This document shows, piece by piece, positions 1-3,644 of a stretch of DNA of 6,516 nucleotides. The notes below the pieces were generated by a model that was not told the DNA's origin, did no database searches, and saw only the letters and a list, made by a program, of their open reading frames with translations. Source of the DNA: Micropepsaceae bacterium (GTDB lineage: Bacteria; Pseudomonadota; Alphaproteobacteria; Micropepsales; Micropepsaceae); contig JANWHR010000065.1 in assembly GCA_025450355.1 (NCBI GenBank), positions 1-6,516 of the forward strand, in the 5' to 3' direction. Each line of letters opens with the position of its first letter. Position 1 is the first letter of the stretch. The translations under genes and the position numbers were made by a program.

Positions 1-320
1 GCGTCCATGCGGAAATAGTACAGCGGCTTGCCCTTGTATGCCCACTGCCTGCTTCCGTCGTCGCGGGTGATGACGGTGAACTCGTCCATGTTCTGATCCG
101 ACGCTTCGGCTTTCAGCGCCGGCCAGTTCATCAGGCACATGCCGTTGCAGGATGATTTGTTGGCCGTTTTGTCGTTGTCCCAAGTGTACAGCGTCATGCC
201 TTTGGCGTCGATCAGCATGCCGTTGCCAACCTTGATGGCGGACGGCATGGCCGCGAAAACAGTGCCGCACAACGCGGTCGCGGCGAGCGCCGCGGTGGCG
301 ATAAAAAGTGAAATGCGCAT
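1..320 (-). CDS. Secreted YxWxxD-repeat protein (COG4315 / PF03640 type), C-terminus cut by window edge
   Basis: The minus frame stays open from an ATG at 320 to the left edge, giving 106 full codons. Residues 1-23 form a signal peptide: a short MR start, a hydrophobic Ala/Leu-rich core, and a likely cut after VFA. Cys18 lies in the hydrophobic core but follows Leu, so it is not a good lipobox and the mature protein is probably periplasmic or secreted. The mature part has the family pattern: YTWDND at 45-50, a CNGMC cysteine pair at 58-62, NWPAL at 65-69, a FTVITRDDG stretch at 81-89, QWAYKGKPL at 92-100, and a second Y-x-F-x-x-D copy (YYFRMD) at 101-106. These match the 'secreted repeat of unknown function' family, whose members usually run a little further, so only the tail is missing. 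The start is supported by GGGGAG (minus strand, 327-332) about 6 nt upstream. The biochemical role is unknown in this family. It is divergent from the PEBP gene. Confidence 0.9.
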   Translation of the reverse strand, partial: MRISLFIATAALAATALCGTVFAAMPSAIKVGNGMLIDAKGMTLYTWDNDKTANKSSCNGMCLMNWPALKAEASDQNMDEFTVITRDDGSRQWAYKGKPLYYFRMD

Positions 321-341
321 GAAAAGCTCCCCGGAAATGAA

Positions 342-365
342 CGCGCCGGACCCCTGTCCGGCGCG
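342..365. repeat. Perfect 10-bp inverted repeat with 4-nt loop
   Basis: CGCGCCGGAC (342-351) is the exact reverse complement of GTCCGGCGCG (356-365), separated by CCCT. It would form a very stable GC-rich hairpin. It starts 22 bp upstream of the minus-strand ATG and ends just before that gene's Shine-Dalgarno sequence, so in RNA it would be a 5'-UTR stem. No T-run follows on either strand, so it is not a standard intrinsic terminator. It could be an operator, a transcript-stabilising stem or a translational control element. Confidence 0.6.
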
Positions 366-439
366 AATGCTGCAGAAGCTACCACGACTTGAACCGGCCG
401 GGCCATTCCCGGAAGACTGCTTGTGTGTTTCCGGCGCGA
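357..439. repeat. Direct repeat of TCCGGCGCGA in the divergent spacer
   Basis: The 10-mer TCCGGCGCGA occurs at 357-366, as the right arm of the inverted repeat, and again at 430-439. In both copies GCTG follows within a few bases. The second copy lies about 40 bp upstream of the PEBP start. Paired sites flanking a divergent spacer could be operator half-sites, but in a GC-rich genome this may be chance. Confidence 0.3.
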
Positions 440-468
440 CTGGCTGATGGTATTTTCCGTGATCTTCA

Positions 469-476
469 AGGGGAGG
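469..476 (+). promoter_or_regulatory. Ribosome binding site of the PEBP gene
   Basis: The purine run AGGGGAGG sits 4 nt from the ATG at 481. It decides the start in favour of 481 over the in-frame ATG at 499, which has only a weak upstream AGGCGG. Confidence 0.75.
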
Positions 477-480
477 AAGC

Positions 481-1044
481 ATGTTCAGGCGGCTTTCGAT
501 GAGGGCGCTCGGATTCGGCGTGACGATCGCCTACGCAGCAGCGGCGAGCGCGGCGGCGGCGCCGTTCATGGTGACATCGCCATCCTTTTCGGATGGCGGC
601 ATGCTGGCGCGAAAAAATGCCGCCGATGATCCCATGCGCATGTGTGGAGGCGGGAATGTTTCGCCGGCGCTTGCCTGGGCCAATGCGCCGGAGAAAACCA
701 GAAGCTTCGTGGTATTCATGCTCGATCCGGACGGACTGGGCGGACAGAGCGTCTCGCACTGGCTCGGCTACAGCATTCCGGCCAGCGCCAGGGGTTTTGC
801 GGAAGGTGAACTGACCCGCGGCTCGAAAAATTTTGTGGGCGGCAAGGGCACGCGGGACAATGCGCTCTATATCGGCCCCTGTCCGCCGGTTGGCGAAGCG
901 GCGCATCATTATGTCTTTACGGTCGTTGCGACCGATCTCGAACCCGGCGCGCTCAAACCGGGGCTGACACGGGATGAAGTCTATGCCGCGATCAAGGGCC
1001 ATGCGCTCGCCGGCGCGAGCATCGTGGGCAAATACGCGCGGTAG
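481..1044 (+). CDS. Periplasmic PEBP-family protein (YbhB/YbcL type, Raf kinase inhibitor-like)
   Basis: This 187-aa protein belongs to the phosphatidylethanolamine-binding protein family. Residues 1-27 form a signal peptide (MFRRLSMR basic start, then a long Ala-rich core), so it is exported. The mature domain shows the bacterial PEBP hallmarks: CGGGNVSPALAW at 55-66, the pocket motif LDPDG at 81-85 followed by SHW at 92-94, and GPCPP at 132-136 with HHYVFTVVATDL at 142-153. The C-terminal helix (LTRDEVYAAIKGHALAGASIVGKY) matches the usual family ending, and the length is normal for an exported member. C55 and C134 are the only cysteines in the mature part; a disulfide between them is possible but is inference. 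Family members bind small anionic or phospho-ligands, and the physiological role in bacteria is mostly unknown. The gene appears monocistronic. It is divergent from the secreted YxWxxD gene, and its stop codon is one base from the convergent histidine kinase stop. Confidence 0.93.
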   Translation: MFRRLSMRALGFGVTIAYAAAASAAAAPFMVTSPSFSDGGMLARKNAADDPMRMCGGGNVSPALAWANAPEKTRSFVVFMLDPDGLGGQSVSHWLGYSIPASARGFAEGELTRGSKNFVGGKGTRDNALYIGPCPPVGEAAHHYVFTVVATDLEPGALKPGLTRDEVYAAIKGHALAGASIVGKYAR

Positions 1045-1045
1045 T

Positions 1046-2497
1046 TCAGGCGGCGGATTCGACGGGTTCGCGGGGCTGGATTTCTCCGCGGCTTGCGGGC
1101 TCCGGAGACACGGCTGAACCGGTGGATGCGAGCGGCAGGGTGACCGAGAATGTCGTTCCCGCGCCGAGACTGCTCCGGACCTGAATGTTGCCGCCATGCG
1201 CGTGGCAGATGGATTTGACGATCGCAAGACCGAGTCCTGCACCGGAATCGCCCCGGTTGGTGGAAACCCGATAAAAGCGGTCGAATATGTAATCGAGGCT
1301 TTCGGGCGCGATGCCGATTCCCGTATCGATGACGGAGAGGCGTGCCTGACCGCCAGCGGCATTGACGTCCACAACGACCTGTCCGCCCGGCAGAGTATAT
1401 TTGATGGCGTTGTCGAGCAGGTTGACCAGGATCTGTTTCAGCCGGTCGCGGTCTCCGCTGACGAGCGTGCCGACGCCCGTCGGACCTTTGAGCACAACCT
1501 GCTTTTCGCCGGCGAGCAATTGCATCTGATCGATGGTTTCGCCGGCGAGGTCAAACAGATCGACACTGGCCCAGGCGCCATGCGCGGATGGCCGGTCCAT
1601 GCGCGAGAGTTTCAGCAGATTATCGACAATCTTGCTCAGCCGGCTGACCTCTTCGAGCACGGTGCCGATGGCGCTGTCGGCTTCGGCGGGCAAATCCCTG
1701 CCGAGCACGGCGGATTCCAGTTCGCCCTGGATGATGGCCAGAGGCGTGCGCAACTCGTGGGCGGCGTCCGAAGAGAAGCGGTTGGCGTGCTGGTAGGCGG
1801 TGTCGAGCCGGTCCAGCATGCGGTTAAGCGCCAGCCCCAGCGCCTCGACACGGTCGCCGCTTCCCATCAGCGGCAGTCGGTTGCCGGGATTGCTGAAGCT
1901 GATGGCTTCGGCCGCCTTGATCATGCTTTCGACCGGGGCAAGCGCGCGGCGGATCAGCACATAGCCGCCCATGGCCGCGAGCAGCAGCAATACGGGAAGC
2001 CCGATCACCAGAGATGTGACGAGGCTGACCTCCATTCCCAGCGCAAAGACATCCGACTGGCCGGATTCAATGGCGACCGTGGTTCCGTCGGGGGCGCGAA
2101 ACTGGTTTGTGTACAGAACAAGCCGCCCGAGGTCGCGGGTTACGCCGGAGGAATCCGGCGGAGGCACGGGAACGGCATTGGCGTCGAAACTGCCATCGAC
2201 GGGCTGGCCCGAGCGGTAGATCACCGCGCCGTTGCGTGTGATCCTGAAGAATCGGTCCTGGGCTGACGGGCTGAACCTTTGCTCCATGAGTTCGGAAACC
2301 TGCGTCGGATTTCCGATGACGGGGCGCACGATGTCCCAGGCTTCGGCGTCCCGCGCCGAAATATTCGCCTCGATGGTTGCGCGGCTGTAGCGCTCAAAGC
2401 CGAGCACCGTGAAAAGAGAAAACGAAGCGCCCAGCAACAGCAGCAGGCCGCAATAGAGCGCGACCAGGCGGAAGGTGATGGAGCGCCAGTTGATCAT
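1046..2497 (-). CDS. Membrane sensor histidine kinase (HAMP-HisKA-HATPase), partner of the adjacent OmpR-type regulator
   Basis: This 483-aa kinase has the classical layout. There is a short cytoplasmic start, TM1 at about 8-33, a periplasmic sensor region at about 34-157, TM2 at about 158-182, and HAMP at about 183-235. HisKA follows with the H-box SSDAAHELRTPL, where H247 is the phospho-acceptor. The ATPase domain has the N-box NLLDNAIKY (359-367, key N363), G1 DTGIGIAP (391-398), F-box FDRFYRV (405-411) and G2 GAGLGLAI (419-426). All catalytic motifs are intact. The periplasmic region lacks the His/Met clusters typical of copper or silver sensors, so its ligand cannot be read from sequence. 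Residues from about 458 form a Pro/Glu/Ser-rich tail with no obvious domain. The ATG overlaps the regulator stop in an ATGA, and no good Shine-Dalgarno sequence precedes it (the bases before it read GATCCGCATCTGAA). Translation is therefore probably coupled to the regulator. The domain organisation resembles CusS/TctE/QseC-like kinases. Confidence 0.96.
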   Translation of the reverse strand: MINWRSITFRLVALYCGLLLLLGASFSLFTVLGFERYSRATIEANISARDAEAWDIVRPVIGNPTQVSELMEQRFSPSAQDRFFRITRNGAVIYRSGQPVDGSFDANAVPVPPPDSSGVTRDLGRLVLYTNQFRAPDGTTVAIESGQSDVFALGMEVSLVTSLVIGLPVLLLLAAMGGYVLIRRALAPVESMIKAAEAISFSNPGNRLPLMGSGDRVEALGLALNRMLDRLDTAYQHANRFSSDAAHELRTPLAIIQGELESAVLGRDLPAEADSAIGTVLEEVSRLSKIVDNLLKLSRMDRPSAHGAWASVDLFDLAGETIDQMQLLAGEKQVVLKGPTGVGTLVSGDRDRLKQILVNLLDNAIKYTLPGGQVVVDVNAAGGQARLSVIDTGIGIAPESLDYIFDRFYRVSTNRGDSGAGLGLAIVKSICHAHGGNIQVRSSLGAGTTFSVTLPLASTGSAVSPEPASRGEIQPREPVESAA

Positions 2498-3171
2498 TTC
2501 AGATGCGGATCAAGAGAATAGCCCAATCCGCGCACCGTGCGAATGAGTTTGGGTTCGAACCCTTCGTCGATCTTGTGGCGCAGGTGGCCGATATAGACAT
2601 CGACGATATTGGTCAGCCCCTCGAAGGACTGATCCCAGATGCGTTCGACGATCATGGAGCGCGACAGCGTGCGGCCGGTATGAAGGAAAAGATATTCCAG
2701 CAGCGAATATTCCTTGGGACTGAGTTCGATGCGCTTGCCGCCCCGGCGCACCTGGCGGGTCAGCCGGTTGAGTTCCAGATTTTCGACCTTCAGGATGTTG
2801 TCCTGAATCAGCGGGCCGCGCCGCAACAGCGCGTGGACGCGGATCATCAACTCGGCGAGCGCAAACGGTTTGGTCAGGTAATCGTCGGCGCCCGCCTCAA
2901 AATTCTCGATCTTGCTGTCGATGTCGCCGCGCGCGGTGAGGATGAGCACCGGCATCTTGCGCTGCTGCTGCCGGATCTGCCGCAACAGCGTCGTTCCCGA
3001 ACCATCCGGAAGTTGCAGGTCCAGAATGATCAGGTCGTAATGACACAGCTTGATCTGCTCCAGCGCCTCATGCGCCGTGGTTACGCCGTCCACGGAGAAA
3101 CCCTCGCCCTTGAGAGTCCGGAGCAGGATTCCGAGCAGCCGGTCTTCGTCCTCAACCGCCAACACACGCAT
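2494..3171 (-). CDS. OmpR/PhoB-family response regulator
   Basis: This 225-aa DNA-binding regulator is full length for the family. The receiver domain spans about 1-117: acidic pocket E7/D8 in LAVEDED, phospho-acceptor D51 in LIILDLQLPDGSG, switch T79 in LTAR, and DDYLTKPF at 96-103 with Y98 and K101. The winged-helix domain spans about 125-221, with LSPKEYSLLEYL (150-161), a recognition-helix region around TNIVDVYIGHLRHKID (187-202) and the wing RTVRGLGYSL (211-220). Every key residue is present. The sequence style is close to CusR/IrlR/CzcR-like regulators, which is a family resemblance rather than proof of metal sensing. The start is supported by AAAGG on the minus strand about 8 nt upstream. 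It is the first gene of a two-gene operon with the kinase and is divergent from the RND transporter. By position it probably controls its own operon and the pump; that link is inferred. Confidence 0.97.
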   Translation of the reverse strand: MRVLAVEDEDRLLGILLRTLKGEGFSVDGVTTAHEALEQIKLCHYDLIILDLQLPDGSGTTLLRQIRQQQRKMPVLILTARGDIDSKIENFEAGADDYLTKPFALAELMIRVHALLRRGPLIQDNILKVENLELNRLTRQVRRGGKRIELSPKEYSLLEYLFLHTGRTLSRSMIVERIWDQSFEGLTNIVDVYIGHLRHKIDEGFEPKLIRTVRGLGYSLDPHLK

Positions 3172-3197
3172 GCAATCTGCCTTTCATCCGGAATTCG

Positions 3198-3210
3198 GCC
3201 CGAATCGGGC
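3198..3210. promoter_or_regulatory. 13-bp palindrome upstream of the response regulator
   Basis: GCCCGA and TCGGGC flank a single central A at 3204, giving a perfect dyad 27 bp upstream of the regulator ATG. As DNA it could be an operator half-pair. As RNA it gives only a 4-bp stem with a 5-nt loop. OmpR-type regulators usually bind direct repeats, so it may belong to another factor or be chance. Confidence 0.3.
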
Positions 3211-3344
3211 TGTCCCGCCGAAGAATTTAATCCAAAAACATGATGACTGAATTGGCCCCGGTGGCGGTGGCGCAAGGAAATTTGATCCGCAGAGGCCGGG
3301 GCGCGGTGCGGGGCAGAAAACCTTCTGGGCCGGGCGCTTTGGGA

Positions 3345-3378
3345 CGGGATCAGTGGCTCTCAACCGGCCGGGATCCCG
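3345..3378. repeat. Separated inverted repeat CGGGATC / GATCCCG
   Basis: CGGGATC at 3345-3351 is the exact reverse complement of GATCCCG at 3372-3378, with a 20-nt spacer. It lies immediately left of the A+T-rich island. It could be an operator-type dyad for the divergent promoters. Support is structural only. Confidence 0.3.
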
Positions 3379-3390
3379 CAGCTTTCCGGC

Positions 3391-3455
3391 ATATAAGCAG
3401 ATTTTAATAGTCCTTATACCTCCACTTTAAACTGCTCCATTAAGGTCTCGTTTAG
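3391..3455. promoter_or_regulatory. A+T-rich island, probable divergent promoter/operator region
   Basis: This 65-bp stretch is about 34% G+C (22 of 65 bases), in sharp contrast to its surroundings. It contains the inverted repeat TATAAG (3392-3397) / CTTATA (3413-3418) with a 15-bp gap. It also has related T/A tracts ATTTTAA (3401-3407) and ACTTTAA (3424-3430) 23 bp apart, and TTAAGG at 3440-3445. These are plausible -10 elements and regulator half-sites for both directions, but no clean -35/-10 pair stands out, so exact promoters are not called. If transcription to the right starts here, the pump mRNA has a leader of roughly 200 nt. Confidence 0.45.
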
Positions 3456-3457
3456 CA

Positions 3458-3491
3458 CCGGGGCGCAAGCTGTGCCGGGGACAGCGAGCTG
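3458..3491 (+). repeat. Imperfect direct repeat and small stem at the start of the pump leader
   Basis: CCGGGG followed by a short spacer and AGCTG occurs twice (3458-3472 and 3475-3491), the second copy with a 2-nt longer spacer. In addition GCTGT (3469-3473) can pair with ACAGC (3481-3485) around a 7-nt loop. It may be a regulator direct repeat or the first element of a structured leader. Confidence 0.3.
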
Positions 3492-3500
3492 CACCATCCA

Positions 3501-3629
3501 ATGGAGGTGATCAGGCCAGCGAAGCCTCTACCACAGGGCTTCGGGCCTGGCGACCGGAACGAATGGCCCCGGACCGGTTACACCGCGGATACGGGCAGTT
3601 CCGGTAATCCGCACGATTCCCGGTATTAG
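3501..3629 (+). CDS. Possible 42-codon upstream ORF (leader peptide), in frame with the RND gene
   Basis: An ATG at 3501 opens a 42-codon frame ending at TAG 3627-3629, 15 nt before the RND start and in the same reading frame. The peptide is polar (MEVIRPAKPL... ending NPHDSRY), with no signal peptide, membrane segment or recognised family. No Shine-Dalgarno sequence precedes the ATG; instead the strong GGAGGTGATC lies inside its first codons. Both leader hairpins fall within it. It could be a regulatory leader peptide, but a random open frame of this length in GC-rich DNA is quite possible, so confidence is low. Confidence 0.15.
   Translation: MEVIRPAKPLPQGFGPGDRNEWPRTGYTADTGSSGNPHDSRY
3503..3512 (+). 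promoter_or_regulatory. Extended Shine-Dalgarno-like sequence without a start codon
   Basis: GGAGGTGATC is a perfect 10-nt complement of the conserved 3' end of 16S rRNA (GATCACCTCC). No ATG, GTG or TTG follows at usable spacing; the next bases enter directly into a strong hairpin. It may serve as a ribosome standby or pausing site in the pump leader. That role is inference from position. Confidence 0.4.
3512..3549 (+). ncRNA. Strong hairpin I in the RND pump leader
   Basis: CGAAGCC (3520-3526) pairs exactly with GGCTTCG (3537-3543) around a 10-nt loop TCTACCACAG. After a 2-nt AG bulge, CAGGCC (3512-3517) pairs with GGCCTG (3544-3549). This makes 13 pairs in all. GGT (3506-3508) and ACC (3553-3555) can add three outer pairs. 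No U-run follows, so it is not an intrinsic terminator. It does not match any riboswitch class I can recognise by eye. Confidence 0.5.
3585..3612 (+). ncRNA. Hairpin II in the RND pump leader
   Basis: GCGGAT (3585-3590) pairs with ATCCGC (3607-3612). The inner part continues with AC/GT and GG/CC pairs across one G-G mismatch and a single A bulge, closing on the loop CAGTT. It sits 33 nt before the pump start codon and 20 nt before its Shine-Dalgarno sequence. With hairpin I it suggests a structured 5' UTR. Confidence 0.4.
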
Positions 3630-3631
3630 GC

Positions 3632-3637
3632 AGGGAG
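3632..3637 (+). promoter_or_regulatory. Ribosome binding site of the RND gene
   Basis: AGGGAG lies 7 nt before the ATG at 3645. The in-frame TAG at 3627-3629 blocks any earlier start, so 3645 is the first possible ATG and is well supported. Confidence 0.75.
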
Positions 3638-3644
3638 CTGGCAG

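Larger units (their letters stand above)
3172..3644. other. 473-bp divergent intergenic region between the two-component operon and the RND pump
   Basis: No convincing protein gene lies here. From left to right it holds a 13-bp palindrome near the regulator start (3198-3210) and a GC-rich stretch with a separated inverted repeat (3345-3378). An A+T-rich island (about 3391-3455) follows that probably contains promoters. Then come a stem and imperfect repeat (3458-3491), an extended Shine-Dalgarno-like sequence (3503-3512), two hairpins (3512-3549 and 3585-3612), and the pump's ribosome binding site (3632-3637). The length and amount of secondary structure suggest a long 5' leader on the pump mRNA. 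Confidence 0.7.

Noticed and set aside
421..456. TTGTGT and TATTTT as a sigma-70 promoter for the PEBP gene
   Set aside because: The spacing between them is 24 bp, and no alternative pair at 16-18 bp fits well. A promoter must be nearby but cannot be placed.
139..469. Overlapping short open frames on both strands (139-447 plus, 212-469 minus)
   Set aside because: They overlap the real minus-strand gene 1-320, which has a signal peptide, family motifs and a ribosome site. These frames have none.
1196..2266. A 356-codon open frame on the plus strand, opposite the histidine kinase
   Set aside because: It lies wholly antisense to a kinase with all catalytic motifs intact, and its translation shows no domain. 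Long antisense frames are expected in GC-rich coding DNA.
2503..3243. A 246-codon plus-strand open frame opposite the response regulator
   Set aside because: It mirrors the regulator gene, whose family motifs are unambiguous. The antisense protein is of no recognisable family.
3512..3549. Hairpin I as a Rho-independent terminator
   Set aside because: The stem is followed by GCGACCGG with no T-run on the plus strand, and the minus-strand side also lacks a T-run.
3556..3579. GGAAC followed by GGTT, resembling an alphaproteobacterial EcfG general-stress promoter
   Set aside because: The spacer is 15 bp rather than 16-17 and the -10 half reads GGTT rather than CGTT. It also lies inside the likely leader.
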